Of a stretch of 64,000 nt of DNA, positions 1-8,805 are shown in pieces. Within the stretch, counting starts at the first letter, position 1. The number at the start of each line of letters is the position of its first letter. The stretch lies in NCBI RefSeq assembly GCF_030814995.1, contig NZ_JAUSVX010000027.1:1-64000 (forward strand), in the 5' to 3' direction. The notes under the pieces were generated by a model. The model searched no databases. It saw nothing but the letters and a program-made list of their open reading frames with translations, and was not told the origin of the DNA. The position numbers and the translations under genes are program-made. This DNA is from Labrys wisconsinensis. GTDB lineage: Bacteria > Pseudomonadota > Alphaproteobacteria > Rhizobiales > Labraceae.

Positions 1-1422
1 GAGAACCGGCCGGTCTCGATCACGGTCGGCAGCACGACCTCGACCTTCGTCTACGGGCCCGACGGAGGGCGGCTGAAGAAGATCACCAAGGCCGCACCGC
101 GGGGCTGCCCAGGAGCCGGGCCGACGGAGACGACGCTCTACGCCTTCGGCGACGAGCGTGTCACCTATGCCGGCTCGTCCTTCGCCTGCGTGCCGACAAC
201 GCCGACCTGGATCACCTATCCGACCTCGACCACCAAGCGCGAGGCCATCCCCGGCCAGGCGGCGACGACCTATCTCCTGCTGAAGGACCATCTCGGCTCG
301 GTGCGGGTGGTGGCGGATGCGGCGATGGGTGCCCTGGTCTCATCCTCGAGCTACGCGCCCTTCGGCTTCCAGCGCGCCGGCACGACCTCGACGGCGACGC
401 GCGAGAGCCGAGCCTATATCGACCAGGTGCAGGACGAGACCGGGCTGCTCTACCTCAATGCCCGCTATTACGACCCGAAGGTTGCCCGCTTCATCTCGCC
501 CGACTGGTGGGATCCGACGCAGGACGGCGTCGGCACCAATCGCTATGCCTATGCCGCCAACGATCCGGTGAACGTCAGCGACCCATCCGGTCACAAGATG
601 GGTGATCCGGGCCGTGTCGACATGCATGCGGGCGACGGTGGGGTGGGCGATTATAGCGGGGGTGGAGGAGGTGGGGGAGGCGGAGGAGGCGGTGGTGGGG
701 TTGATTCTTCGTCGCCTGGAGACGACGTGACGTACAATGACACCGCCGCGGGCTTTGCAGCAAATCCTAGAAATAGGTGGAACGGTGGGTTCTTCGCCGC
801 GCTCTTTAGTGGTGGTCCAAAGGATATTGCAAAGCCAAATTACGGTTGGTTTGGGTTTGATACCGGCTCTATATTTGGATTTCAGCGAGCTAGCGCGCTA
901 TATATGAGCGTATTGTCTCGTGGATATGGATCATTTACTCCACATACAATTGCAGAAACTGTACTTGGGATCCCCGGGAAGGGAGGATTTCTAACAATGG
1001 ACAGGGCAGCAATTGCAATTCTTAAGGTAGTCAACCCAATTTCGATTGAAAAAAATGTTGAAATTGGCGGTATGTTATATCAAGAAAAGAATGGATACTA
1101 TACTTATACATCTCCTGTTGTCGGATGGTCTACCGGTGTTGCATATTTTACATACGCAAATCTACCGGACGGTGCAAGAATAACGGGAAGTTATCACACG
1201 CACGCAAATTATTCCATAAATGTGAAAGGGGATGCTGTTGCTACGGGGAATCCATTGCAAGATGACTACGATTCTGATCATTTTTCGCCAGACGATCTTG
1301 ACCAAATAAGGGAACATCAGGCCGATTTTGACACAGATTACACTGGATATCTCGCGACACCAGGTGGCATCATGCGTTACTATACGCCATACAAGGATGA
1401 TGAAGGAACGCTTAACCCATGA
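1..1422 (+). CDS. RHS repeat-associated core protein, C-terminal part, with DUF4329-like tip (5' partial)
   Basis: The frame is open from base 1, so most of the protein lies outside the window. Counting from base 1, residues ~17-31 contain a YD-repeat segment ([15 protein letters not shown]). The RHS core covers about 94-197, with [28 protein letters not shown] and [19 protein letters not shown] run of 14 glycines (about 220-233) links it to an AT-rich tip, a sharp composition change typical of exchanged toxin tips. The tip resembles DUF4329: EIGGMLY (E354), YHTHA (H399, H401), HFSPDDL (S429, D432) and YLATPGG. The order E, HxH, SxxD recalls JAMM/JAB metallohydrolases, but the gap between HxH and SxxD is longer than usual. 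RHS proteins are exported by type VI or related systems and deliver their tips to competitors. Toxicity is inferred. The next gene overlaps it by ATGA. Confidence 0.9.
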   Translation, partial: ENRPVSITVGSTTSTFVYGPDGGRLKKITKAAPRGCPGAGPTETTLYAFGDERVTYAGSSFACVPTTPTWITYPTSTTKREAIPGQAATTYLLLKDHLGSVRVVADAAMGALVSSSSYAPFGFQRAGTTSTATRESRAYIDQVQDETGLLYLNARYYDPKVARFISPDWWDPTQDGVGTNRYAYAANDPVNVSDPSGHKMGDPGRVDMHAGDGGVGDYSGGGGGGGGGGGGGGVDSSSPGDDVTYNDTAAGFAANPRNRWNGGFFAALFSGGPKDIAKPNYGWFGFDTGSIFGFQRASALYMSVLSRGYGSFTPHTIAETVLGIPGKGGFLTMDRAAIAILKVVNPISIEKNVEIGGMLYQEKNGYYTYTSPVVGWSTGVAYFTYANLPDGARITGSYHTHANYSINVKGDAVATGNPLQDDYDSDHFSPDDLDQIREHQADFDTDYTGYLATPGGIMRYYTPYKDDEGTLNP

Positions 1423-1739
1423 GATTTAAGCTGTTCGGTTGGATTGTCGCAGTTCTCGTTGTGATTTTGGCTCGTTGTCCTGCAGTTGGGGCGAATAGTA
1501 TGACAACTATATCTGGAGAAACATACCGATTCATCGAGGTAGCTGTGGGAGAAATGCGCAGGAGAGGGTTGGAAGTTGAGAGATATGATATAATTATTCC
1601 AGAAAAAAAAGAGAATGATATTGTCATGATACGCTTTTCACCACCGCGTGTTGATGGTGTGACCCGTTTTGGGGGCGGAATTGGAATAAAAATCCAACGA
1701 GACAATATGCAAATTATATCTACTCAATTTTATAAGTAG
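1419..1739 (+). CDS. Small exported protein, candidate immunity protein for the RHS tip
   Basis: This 106-residue protein starts at the ATG inside the ATGA that ends the RHS gene, so the two are translationally coupled. Residues 1-25 form a hydrophobic export signal ([14 protein letters not shown]) with a likely cleavage near AVGA. The mature part is a short alpha/beta-looking chain with [21 protein letters not shown] and a C-terminal strand-rich end. I recognise no family. Its position directly after a toxin-like tip, its small size and its shared AT-rich composition are the usual signs of a cognate immunity protein. If so, its signal peptide suggests that the toxin acts in the periplasm. 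Function is inferred from context only. Confidence 0.75.
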   Translation: MRFKLFGWIVAVLVVILARCPAVGANSMTTISGETYRFIEVAVGEMRRRGLEVERYDIIIPEKKENDIVMIRFSPPRVDGVTRFGGGIGIKIQRDNMQIISTQFYK

Positions 1740-1817
1740 TCATTGTATTGTCGATTGGCCTTTCACGCTCGCATGAAAAGGCAATTTTCGACCATCGGTT
1801 GCAAGGTCGCAATGGAT

Positions 1818-2897
1818 CTACTGGATCGACTCTAACGCTTGTTTCCCTCGATTGACGGCAGCGAGGACGCGGTCTGGATCGGCGGTCCAGACGAAGGGCT
1901 TTGGGTTTGCATTGGTCTCTTCGATGAAGCGGTTGATGGCGGCCTGGAGCTCGACGAGGGAATGGAAGACGCCTCGTTTCAAGCGCCGTCTGGTGAGCTT
2001 GGCGAAGAAGCCCTCGACGGCATTGAGCCAGGAGGCTGAGGTGGGCGTGAAGTGGAAGGTCCAGCGTGGGTGGCTGACGAGCCAGGCGCGGACCTTGGGA
2101 TGCTTGTGGGTGGCGTAGTCGTCGACGATGGCATGGACGAGCTTGCCGGCCGGCACCTGCGCCTCGACGGTGTTGAGGAAGCGGATGAACTCCTGGTGAC
2201 GGTGGCGCTGCATGTTGCGACCGATCACCGTGCCGTCGATGAGGTTGAGGGCAGCAAACAGGGTGGTGGTGCCGTTGCGCTTGTAGTCATGCGTCATGGT
2301 GCCGGCGCGCCCTTTCTTCATGGGCAGCCCGGGCTGGGTACGGTCGAGGGCCTGGATCTGGCTCTTCTCGTCGACGGAGAGCACGATGGCGTGAGCCGGC
2401 GGGTCGACATAGAGGCCGACGATGTCCCTGAGCTTGTCGGCGAACTTGGGATCCTTCGACAGCTTGAAAGCGCGGATGTGGTGGGGAGCGAGTTGGTGGG
2501 CTTCCAGGATGCGCTGCACCGAGCGCAGGCTGACGCCGGCGGCCGTGGCCAGCATGCGGCCCGTCCAGTGGGTCGTCTCGCCCGGTGGCGGCCCGAGGAC
2601 AAGGTCGACGACGCGCTGGACCGTGTCGGGCGGCAGCGGCGGCTTGCCGGGCGGCCGGGTCTTGTCGCGCAACAGCCCGTCGACGCCCTCGGCCATGAAG
2701 CGGGCCTGCCAACGCCAGACCACGGGCTTGGACCTGCCCGACCGGCGCATGATCTCGAAAGTGCCGCAGCCCTCGGCCGTGGCCAGGATGATCTGCGCCC
2801 GCCAGACGTGCTTTTGCGGTGTGTTGCGATCCGAGACGATCGCCTCCAGCCGACGGCGATCCTCGGAAGTGACTGCGACGATGATGCCTGTTCTCAT
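1818..2897 (-). mobile_element. IS630-family transposase, full-length ORF
   Basis: The element encodes a 359-residue single-ORF transposase. The N-terminal half has the helix-turn-helix pattern of the family (residues ~40-80, FEIMRRSGRSKPVVWRWQAR). The catalytic acidic residues are D176 (VLSVDEKSQ), D260 (HAIVDDYATHKH) and E295 (SWLNAVEGFF), with 34 residues between the last two, as in IS630 elements. It has no frameshift or internal stop and may be active. Terminal inverted repeats and the TA target duplication could not be identified with confidence: the right flank contains a plausible end near 2950, but no matching left end was seen, so only the coding part is given. It sits between the RHS module and the AT-rich orphan gene, a typical spot in toxin islands. 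Confidence 0.9.
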
Positions 2898-3452
2898 CCC
2901 AACAGCTTGGACCGCTTCCTGCGATTTGGGAATCGCCCGAATGAATCAGACCACTAGCGGCGAAGTGAAGGCTGGCCATCTGCAGCCTCGCTCTGCTTAC
3001 CAAGACGTAAGTCTTGGCATCGCTCTCTTCTCGAATTTGTTCGGTTTTTACTTCTTATCAACGCTATCGGCGAGTCCTGACAATTTTCAAACCGAGATGT
3101 TTCTTTAATATAATTGCAGTCCGTGTCCAGTTTGTATTTAAACTTTACTATAGTAACTTTACGGAATATCTTGCGCTTATAGGCTAATTCTCAAGAGATT
3201 TTGATTTGTATAATCTGGCGCTTGCGATTGGTCCGGAGCAAAGCGCGTTTGGAGCGAAACGCTGCTTTGTCTAATTCTTCCTTTCGATGCGTCTTTGTGA
3301 TTCGTGGCTATTCCGCCCAATCGCAAATCGCTCTAACAGGCTGTTGAAAGAATCGTTTGTTCATGGGGCGTAACCGAATCCGATCGTGAGTGGGCGTGAA
3401 TCGAAGTGTGAACCTCCTTCGCTTTTTAATGATCTGCAAAAGGAGTGGGTCA
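2898..3452. other. Intergenic stretch of 555 bp
   Basis: No gene was found here. The first ~60 bases probably belong to the right end of the IS630 element. The remainder is AT-rich, unlike the genome average, and contains a degraded copy of the dispersed 105-bp palindromic repeat at 3234-3336. The last bases carry the ribosome binding site of the next gene (AAAAGGAG at 3438-3445). Confidence 0.6.
3234..3336 (-). repeat. Dispersed 105-bp palindromic repeat, copy 1 (degraded)
   Basis: This is the most diverged of four copies in the window. It keeps the GAGCAAAGC-GCGTTT / AAACGC-GCTTTG palindrome at its left end, the GATGCGTCTTTG linker and a decayed right palindrome (ATTCCGCCCAATCGCAAA). It has the same orientation as the 35528 copy and the opposite one to the copies at 21766 and 58402. 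Confidence 0.75.
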
Positions 3453-4184
3453 ATGGGTGTTGGATACCAAGTCTCAGCCCTGCATCGGATCGGCTACGCC
3501 GAGCCCGTTGAAAGCGTGGAAACTGAAAAGCTAAACCCTTCGGACTTTGTTGGCTTTCTTCTCCGAGGAGCCGGTATCTCAAGTCGCATGGGAGCAGTAA
3601 ATCTTCATTATCCATCAATTTCTGATATTAAAAGATGGAGATCTGCATTAAATTCCAAATATAAATCTCAATTGCAAGAAAATATATCATGGGATGAGGA
3701 TGATGAATTTTCTAAGTCGGAAGATATTTCATCGACATCAGATATTATGCTTATGTATGTGGCTGCGATTATAGATAAATATAGTGTTTCGGAAGCTTGT
3801 TCTCTGATTAAAGAGGGGAGGCCGCCATATTCGAACTTGGAGGACGTGTTGACCGGAGCTAAGTATCGCGGCTTCGGTGGAAACTTCCCTCAATTGTTGT
3901 TAGGCGCTAGGTATTGGCTTCCGTTTAAGCAGCACTTGATGCTAGAGGACGCGAATTGGCTCGGTCGTACGGAACGCTATGGTTCTATTTTTCAATTGAA
4001 CGAAGAAGTGAAAGAAGTAAAAAAGTTCATTAAAATTGCCGATCCGGATGCAACAAAATGGACTTCTGATAAAGAAACACCGCGAGATAATATTCTCGGC
4101 GCTGCCTGGCAGGCTAGCGACACAATTTTTCGCCTTGGATCCATTGCGTTGACACGTCATCTTCCGCTATGGCGGACGAGTTAG
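3453..4184 (+). CDS. AT-rich orphan protein of unknown function
   Basis: This 243-residue protein matches no family that I recognise. The start at 3453 is chosen because a strong AAAAGGAG site lies 7 nt upstream; an upstream in-frame start at 3390 has no such site. It has no signal peptide or membrane segment. It contains an acidic stretch (WDEDDEFSKSED, about residue 87-98), a probable helical region (IMLMYVAAIIDKYSVSEAC) and a charged segment (LNEEVKEVKKFIKIAD). Its low GC content matches the RHS tip and differs strongly from the housekeeping genes, which points to horizontal transfer. Lying next to an RHS module and between two insertion sequences, it could be another effector or immunity component, but nothing in the sequence proves this. 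Confidence 0.7.
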   Translation: MGVGYQVSALHRIGYAEPVESVETEKLNPSDFVGFLLRGAGISSRMGAVNLHYPSISDIKRWRSALNSKYKSQLQENISWDEDDEFSKSEDISSTSDIMLMYVAAIIDKYSVSEACSLIKEGRPPYSNLEDVLTGAKYRGFGGNFPQLLLGARYWLPFKQHLMLEDANWLGRTERYGSIFQLNEEVKEVKKFIKIADPDATKWTSDKETPRDNILGAAWQASDTIFRLGSIALTRHLPLWRTS

Positions 4185-4330
4185 AGTGGAATCCGGTCAT
4201 GTTGCATCGGATCCGTAATTGCTCACTGGCAGTCGGGGTGCGGTGAATTGGCAGTTCCGCGCCCGACGCAAAGGGCAACGGCGGTATGTACAGAGGGTAA
4301 TCGGCTGACAGTGCCGCATTGAGCGGGCGG

Positions 4331-4750
4331 TGTCAGGGGTGGACTGCACCCCTTGATTGAGACAGAGGAATGCGGTGACAAGGCTCCAAGGACCGGGTCA
4401 TGTCGAAGCAATCAGAGTGTGTGTTCTCGGCAACCTTCAAGGCGGCGGTCGCGCAGATGGAGGCCGGGCGCAAGGTTGCGCCATTGGCGAGGGAGTTGGG
4501 CGTCGCGCGGCAGTCGCTCTATCGCTGGCATGCGGCGTGGCGTGCCGAGGGTATTGCTGGATTTGGCAAGCGGCCGGGGCGCAAGCCGGGGGGCAAACGG
4601 GCGGGCGCCCCAGGCACTGACGATAGAAGGTGTCGAGGAAACGGCTGGAGACGGCCCGCAGGACAAGGCAGCCTTGCCGCCGGATGATGTGCTCGCGCAA
4701 GCAGCGGCGCGGATTGCCGAGTTGGAACGGATCATCGGCCAACAGCAGGT
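4331..4750 (+). pseudogene. IS3-type transposase OrfA remnant, frameshifted and truncated
   Basis: From ATG 4400 the frame encodes an HTH_Tnp_1-type OrfA (MSKQSECVFSATFKAAVAQM, then ARELGVARQSLYRWHAAWRA). Near 4600-4615, in a G/C run, the similarity moves to another frame and continues as ALTIEGVEETAGD and AARIAELERIIGQQQ, the usual leucine-zipper end of such proteins. It then stops being transposase-like after about 4750. No OrfB or DDE domain follows. The sequence at 4331 (TGTCAGGGGTGGACTGCACC) resembles an IS3-family left end and is taken as the start. The remnant runs straight into the 3' end of the E1-like gene on the opposite strand. Confidence 0.7.
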
Positions 4751-4752
4751 CA

Positions 4753-7146
4753 TCATTGCAACGCCCTGAGGTGGCGGACCGGCCGGCCGCCGGCGACCGC
4801 CTGGGCGGCGTGGGCGATGGCATTCTCGTCGATGCCGAAATGGCGGAACAGGTCCTGGACGCTGCCGGTCTGGCCGAAATGCTCGACGCCGAGCGCCTTG
4901 ACCCGGTGGCCGTAGACGCCGCCGAGCCAGGCCAGCGTGGCGGGATGGCCGTCGACCACGGTCACCAGCCCGCACTCGCGCGACAGCGGCGCCAGCAGGC
5001 GCTCGACATGGCTCGCGGCATGGCCGGCGCCGCGCTGGCGGGCGTGCTCGGCGGCGTGCCAGCCGGCATTGAGCCGGTCCGCCGAGGTGACGGCGAGCAC
5101 GCCGACATCGCGCCGGTCCTCGGCGATCAGCCCGGCGGCGGCGATGGCCTCGGGCGCCACCACGCCCTGATAGGCGATGATCACCTCAGCGTTCGGCCCG
5201 GGCCGGCGCAGCCAGTAGCCGCCGTTGACGATGTCGGCGGCCAGCTCGGGCGTCGCCGCGCGCTGGATCTGGTCGATCGGCCGGGTGGAGAGGCGCAGAT
5301 AGACCGAGCCGCCGGTCTGGTCGCGCAGCCAGGTGTCGGGATCGGGCGCCCGGTCGCCGTCGCGCTGCATGTAGTCGAAGGCCCAGCGCATGACGATGGC
5401 GAGCTCGTCGACGAAGGCCGGCTCGAAGGCGGCGAGACCGTCCTGGGCCATGCCGATGAGAGGCGTCGCAATCGACTGGTGCGCCCCGCCTTCCGGCGCC
5501 AGCGCCACGCCGGAGGGCGTCGCCACCACCATGAAGCGGGCGTCCTGGTAGCAGGCATAGTTCAGGGCATCGAGGCCGCGCTGGATGAAGGGGTCGTAGA
5601 GCGTGCCGATCGGCAGGAGCCGCTCGCCGTTGATCGCGTGCGACAGGCCCAGCGCAGAGAGCAGGATGAACAGGTTCATCTCGGCGATGCCGAGCTCGAT
5701 GTGCTGGCCGCGCGCCGAGAACTCCCAGGCGAAGGTGGAGGGGATCTTCTCCTTGCGGAAGGTGTCGGCCATCTCCTCGCGCGCGAACAGGCCGCGGCGG
5801 TTGACCCAGCCGCCGAGATTGGTCGAGACGGTCACGTCGGGCGAGGCGGTGACGACGCGGTCGGCGAGGGCATGCTCGGTGCCGGCGAGGTCGTTGAGGA
5901 GGATGCCGAAGCCCTGCTGCGTCGACATGACCGGCGCCGGACGCCAGGGCAGGGCCTCGGGCACCGGCACCTTGGCGGCGGCGAGGCGCCGCCGGCCCTT
6001 CTGGACGAAGGGCACGCGGTCGAGGCAGGCCTGCATCGCCGCCGGCTCGAGCGGCAGGCCCTCGAAGCGGTCCCATTCATGGCCCGGCCGGATCGCCATG
6101 CGCTCGCGGAAGGCCTCCATCTGCGCCGCGGTCATCAGGCCGGCATGGTTGTCCTTGTGGCCCTGGAAGGGCAGGCCGAAGCCCTTGATGGTGTAGGCGA
6201 TGAAGCAGGTCGGGCGGTCATGGCTCCCTGCCGCCTCGAAGGCCCGCAGCAGGACCGGCAGGTCGTGTCCGGCGAGGTTGGTCATCAGCCGCGCCAGCTC
6301 CTCGTCGGAGCGGGCGTCGATCAGGCGCGTCACCGCACCCTGGTCGCCGATCTCGTCGGCGAGCCGTCTGCGCCAGGCGGCGCCGCCCTGGTAGCACAGC
6401 GCGGCGTAGAGCTGGTTGGGGCAGCGGTCGATCCAGCCGCGAAGCTTCTCGCCGCCGGGCTCGGCGAAGGCTGCTTCCAGGAGCGAGCCGTATTTGAGGA
6501 TGACGACGTCCCAGCCGAAGCCGCGGAAGATCGATTCGAAGCGCTCCCACAGCCCTTCGCGCACCACGGCGTCGAGCGACTGCCTGTTGTAGTCGACCAC
6601 CCACCAGCAATTGCGGATGCCCTGCTTCCAGCCCTCCAGCAGCGCCTCGAAGATGTTGCCCTCGTCCATCTCCGCGTCGCCGACCAGCGCCACCATGCGC
6701 CCTTCCGGCCAGCTGCCCCAGCCCTTGGCCTTGACGTAGTCCTGCACCAGCGCGGCGAACAGCGTCTGCGCCACCCCGAGCCCGACCGAGCCGGTGGAGA
6801 AGTCGACGTCGTCGACATCCTTGGTGCGCGAGGGATAGGACTGGGCGCCCTGATAGGCGCGGAACGCCTCCAGCTTCTCCCGGGTCTGCAGGCCGAACAT
6901 GTAGTTGAGGGCGTGGAAGATCGGCGAGGCGTGCGGCTTGACCGCGACCCGGTCCTGCGGCCTGAGCACCGCGCCGTAGAGCGCGGTCATGATCGTCGCC
7001 AGCGAGGCCGAGGAGGCCTGGTGGCCGCCGATCTTCAGGCCGTCGGCAGTGTCGCGCAGATGGTTGGCGTGGTGGATCATCCAGGACGACAGCCACAGCG
7101 CCTTGCGCTCGAGCGCCGCGAGGAAGGCAAGCGACGGATGGCTCAT
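4753..7146 (-). CDS. Homodimeric pyruvate/2-oxoacid dehydrogenase E1-like protein (transketolase family)
   Basis: This is a 797-residue thiamine-diphosphate enzyme of the AceE type, in which the pyrimidine and PP domains sit in one chain. The diphosphate-binding motif is GDAEMDEGN (residues 156-164) followed by N187 in DYNRQ. An early IGGHQASSAS motif and the late EFSARGQHIELGIAEMNLF and PIGTLYDPF segments also fit AceE-like E1. It is about 90 residues shorter than enterobacterial AceE, and no E2 or lipoamide dehydrogenase gene is nearby. Paralogues of this sort (such as MdeB of Pseudomonas putida, a 2-oxobutyrate enzyme) lie next to an Lrp regulator, as here, so a 2-oxoacid from amino-acid breakdown is a plausible substrate. 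The last codons lie at the junction with the IS remnant and may not be the original C-terminus. Confidence 0.88.
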   Translation of the reverse strand: MSHPSLAFLAALERKALWLSSWMIHHANHLRDTADGLKIGGHQASSASLATIMTALYGAVLRPQDRVAVKPHASPIFHALNYMFGLQTREKLEAFRAYQGAQSYPSRTKDVDDVDFSTGSVGLGVAQTLFAALVQDYVKAKGWGSWPEGRMVALVGDAEMDEGNIFEALLEGWKQGIRNCWWVVDYNRQSLDAVVREGLWERFESIFRGFGWDVVILKYGSLLEAAFAEPGGEKLRGWIDRCPNQLYAALCYQGGAAWRRRLADEIGDQGAVTRLIDARSDEELARLMTNLAGHDLPVLLRAFEAAGSHDRPTCFIAYTIKGFGLPFQGHKDNHAGLMTAAQMEAFRERMAIRPGHEWDRFEGLPLEPAAMQACLDRVPFVQKGRRRLAAAKVPVPEALPWRPAPVMSTQQGFGILLNDLAGTEHALADRVVTASPDVTVSTNLGGWVNRRGLFAREEMADTFRKEKIPSTFAWEFSARGQHIELGIAEMNLFILLSALGLSHAINGERLLPIGTLYDPFIQRGLDALNYACYQDARFMVVATPSGVALAPEGGAHQSIATPLIGMAQDGLAAFEPAFVDELAIVMRWAFDYMQRDGDRAPDPDTWLRDQTGGSVYLRLSTRPIDQIQRAATPELAADIVNGGYWLRRPGPNAEVIIAYQGVVAPEAIAAAGLIAEDRRDVGVLAVTSADRLNAGWHAAEHARQRGAGHAASHVERLLAPLSRECGLVTVVDGHPATLAWLGGVYGHRVKALGVEHFGQTGSVQDLFRHFGIDENAIAHAAQAVAGGRPVRHLRALQ

Positions 7147-7270
7147 GCTGGGGTTCCCCGGTGCGGCCGTTGTCCTCTCCGGCCTCGTGCCGCAAGCGTC
7201 TCACAGGGGCTTGTCGTCCTCAACGCGAAAGCGTAGCGGTTTCATCCTATTTCATGCGATCAAGACAGCA

Positions 7271-7293
7271 ATATTGGCGGATCCTGCCAATAT
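7271..7293. promoter_or_regulatory. Perfect inverted repeat, candidate Lrp-type operator
   Basis: ATATTGGC, a 7-nt spacer and GCCAATAT form a perfect dyad in the 176-bp divergent region between the E1-like gene and the Lrp/AsnC gene. It lies 30 bp before the regulator start. Lrp-family regulators commonly bind such dyads between themselves and a divergent target, so local autoregulation plus control of the E1 gene is likely but inferred. Confidence 0.65.
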
Positions 7294-7322
7294 CGTGGCT
7301 CAGCCGAGCGGGAGTGCAAGCG

Positions 7323-7787
7323 ATGCAGCTGGATGCGGCCGACCGGAAGATCCTGGCCTCGCTGCAGGCCGACGGGCGCATGACCATCCAGGCGCTGTCG
7401 GAGGAGATCGGGCTCTCGCCCTCGCCCTGCCTCCGGCGGGTGCGCCTGATGGAGGACGGCGGCGTCATCAAGGGCTATGTCGCCGTGGTCGACCAGAAGG
7501 CGGTGGGCCTGCCGGTCTCTGTGTTCATCTCGATCAAGCTGGAGCGGCAGAAGGACGAGGAGCTCGACCGCTTCGGCGCCGCCATCCGGTCCTGGCCGGA
7601 GGTGCTGGAGTGCTATCTCATGACCGGCCAGCGCGACTTCCTGCTGCGCGTCGTCTGCGCGGACCTCGCCGCCTACGAGACTTTCCTGCGCGAGAAGCTC
7701 ACGCGCATCGACAACGTCTCCTCGATCGAATCGAGCTTCGCTCTGGCGCAGGTGAAATACACCAACGTCCTGCCGATCGGGCCGTGA
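7323..7787 (+). CDS. Lrp/AsnC family transcriptional regulator
   Basis: The 154-residue protein has the full family layout. Residues ~1-60 form the winged helix-turn-helix (LDAADRKILASLQADGRMTI, then LSEEIGLSPSPCLRRVRLM). Residues ~65-150 form the ligand-binding RAM domain (VFISIKLERQ and WPEVLECYLMTGQRDFLLRV). The start at 7323 gives the canonical N-terminus and follows GGGAG; an upstream in-frame start would add an unlikely extension. It is divergent from the E1-like 2-oxoacid dehydrogenase, with a perfect dyad between them, so it probably senses an amino acid or oxoacid and controls that gene. Confidence 0.92.
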   Translation: MQLDAADRKILASLQADGRMTIQALSEEIGLSPSPCLRRVRLMEDGGVIKGYVAVVDQKAVGLPVSVFISIKLERQKDEELDRFGAAIRSWPEVLECYLMTGQRDFLLRVVCADLAAYETFLREKLTRIDNVSSIESSFALAQVKYTNVLPIGP

Positions 7788-7794
7788 GGCCGGG

Positions 7795-8220
7795 TCAGGA
7801 CGCCTGCAGGCGCGTTCCGGCAAAGCCGGCGGCGGCCAGACGGGTGCACAGGTCCGCCCATTCGCAATCGGCGCAGGCGGCGCGGGAGGTGCCGGCGGCG
7901 AAGGCCGCGCGCAAGGTGTCCAGCAGCGCCGGATCGAGGCTGAGGACCTCGCCGGGGGCGAGGGGGCGCCGCAGGATCTCGGCCGAGGCCGCCAAGGCCA
8001 GCGCATCGCGCCGGGTCACGCGGTCGAGATGGCAATGGGGCGCCGCCTCCCGCAGCAGCGGGGCGCAGACATCGTCGGGACCGGCGACGAGCAGGATGTC
8101 CTCGCCGGCGCCGAGCCGTTCGACGATGCGGTCGTAATTGTCGCAGAAGGCAGGGGTGTAGCCCCTGCCGGCATAGGTCAGCATGCAGAGCAGGTGATGG
8201 CCCCGCAGCCGGACGGTCAT
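7795..8220 (-). CDS. DUF1284 family protein
   Basis: The 141-residue protein starts with RLRGHHLLCMLTY, the hallmark of DUF1284. It has cysteines spread as CDNY near residue 26, CAPLL near 52 and a CADCEWADLC cluster near residues 115-124, which may bind metal or an iron-sulfur cluster. The family function is not established. Its ATG overlaps the bioY stop codon as ATGA, so the two form a translationally coupled pair, which suggests a link to biotin uptake or a co-transported cofactor. That link is inference from the overlap only. Confidence 0.85.
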   Translation of the reverse strand: MTVRLRGHHLLCMLTYAGRGYTPAFCDNYDRIVERLGAGEDILLVAGPDDVCAPLLREAAPHCHLDRVTRRDALALAASAEILRRPLAPGEVLSLDPALLDTLRAAFAAGTSRAACADCEWADLCTRLAAAGFAGTRLQAS

Positions 8221-8783
8221 GCCGCCTGGCGGCCGCGCCGGGCGGCCTCGAGGGCGGCGACGGCGAGGGCGGACTTCAGCACCGACCCGAACAGGAAGGG
8301 CGTGAGGCCCTTGGCGACGGCGATGTCGGCGCCGAAGAGGAAGGCGAGCCAGGCGACGCCGAAGGCGAAGAGCACGACATGGCCGAGCACCATGGCGAGG
8401 GCGGACAGGGCGAGCCTGCCGGCGGTCCAGCCGCGCTCGGCCAGCCAGCCGACCAGGGCGGCGGCGAAGACGAAGCCGACGAGGTAGCCGGCGGTGGACC
8501 AGACCGCGTAGAGGGTCTTGAACTCGGCCAGGACGGGCAGGCCGAGCGCGGCCTCGCCGAGCCAGGCCAGCACGGTCAGCGCCCCGAGGCGCCAGCCATA
8601 GAGCGCGCCGATGGCGAGGACCGCGAAGGTCTGCATGGTCATCGGCACCGGAATCATCGGGATCGAGATCCACGACGACACCGCCAGGAACAGCGTGCCG
8701 ACGAGCACCGCCACCGCCTTGTGCAGCACGGGGCGGCCGTCGAGGCGCAGGGGGACGAAGGCTTGGGGCGCGGCGGTCGCCAT
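8217..8783 (-). CDS. bioY: Biotin transporter BioY, substrate-binding S component
   Basis: The 188-residue hydrophobic protein shows the BioY pattern. It has about six membrane segments, an early PMIPVPMTMQTFAVLAIGAL motif, LGEAALGLPVLAEF and a YLVGFVFAAALVGWLAERG helix. BioY binds biotin in the inner membrane and works either alone or with the shared ECF components BioM and BioN, which are not present here. The start at 8783 gives the usual N-terminus. It overlaps the downstream DUF1284 gene by ATGA. Upstream lies a small dyad (AGGTTCG-N3-CGAACCT) that does not resemble the known BioR site, so the regulator is unknown. Confidence 0.93.
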   Translation of the reverse strand: MATAAPQAFVPLRLDGRPVLHKAVAVLVGTLFLAVSSWISIPMIPVPMTMQTFAVLAIGALYGWRLGALTVLAWLGEAALGLPVLAEFKTLYAVWSTAGYLVGFVFAAALVGWLAERGWTAGRLALSALAMVLGHVVLFAFGVAWLAFLFGADIAVAKGLTPFLFGSVLKSALAVAALEAARRGRQAA

Positions 8784-8805
8784 GGCAACACTCCGATGCG
8801 GGCTG

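Noticed and set aside
655-705. Glycine run in the RHS protein as a simple-sequence artefact
   Set aside because: The frame continues correctly on both sides into the tip, so it is a real linker. It may nevertheless be a slippage-prone site.
1740-2960. Defined ends of the IS630 element
   Set aside because: A plausible right end is visible but no matching left inverted repeat or TA duplication could be confirmed by eye, so only the transposase is listed.
4353-4769. Programmed frameshift making a complete IS3 transposase
   Set aside because: Known IS3 OrfA-OrfB frameshifts join OrfA to a DDE domain. Here the shift falls inside OrfA and no OrfB follows, so it is a decay event.
4630-7236. 868-residue open frame on the plus strand across the E1-like gene
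   Set aside because: It lies antisense to a gene with clear E1 motifs. Its composition (Arg, Gly, Ala, His, Asp-rich) and lack of any family motif are typical of shadow frames in high-GC DNA.
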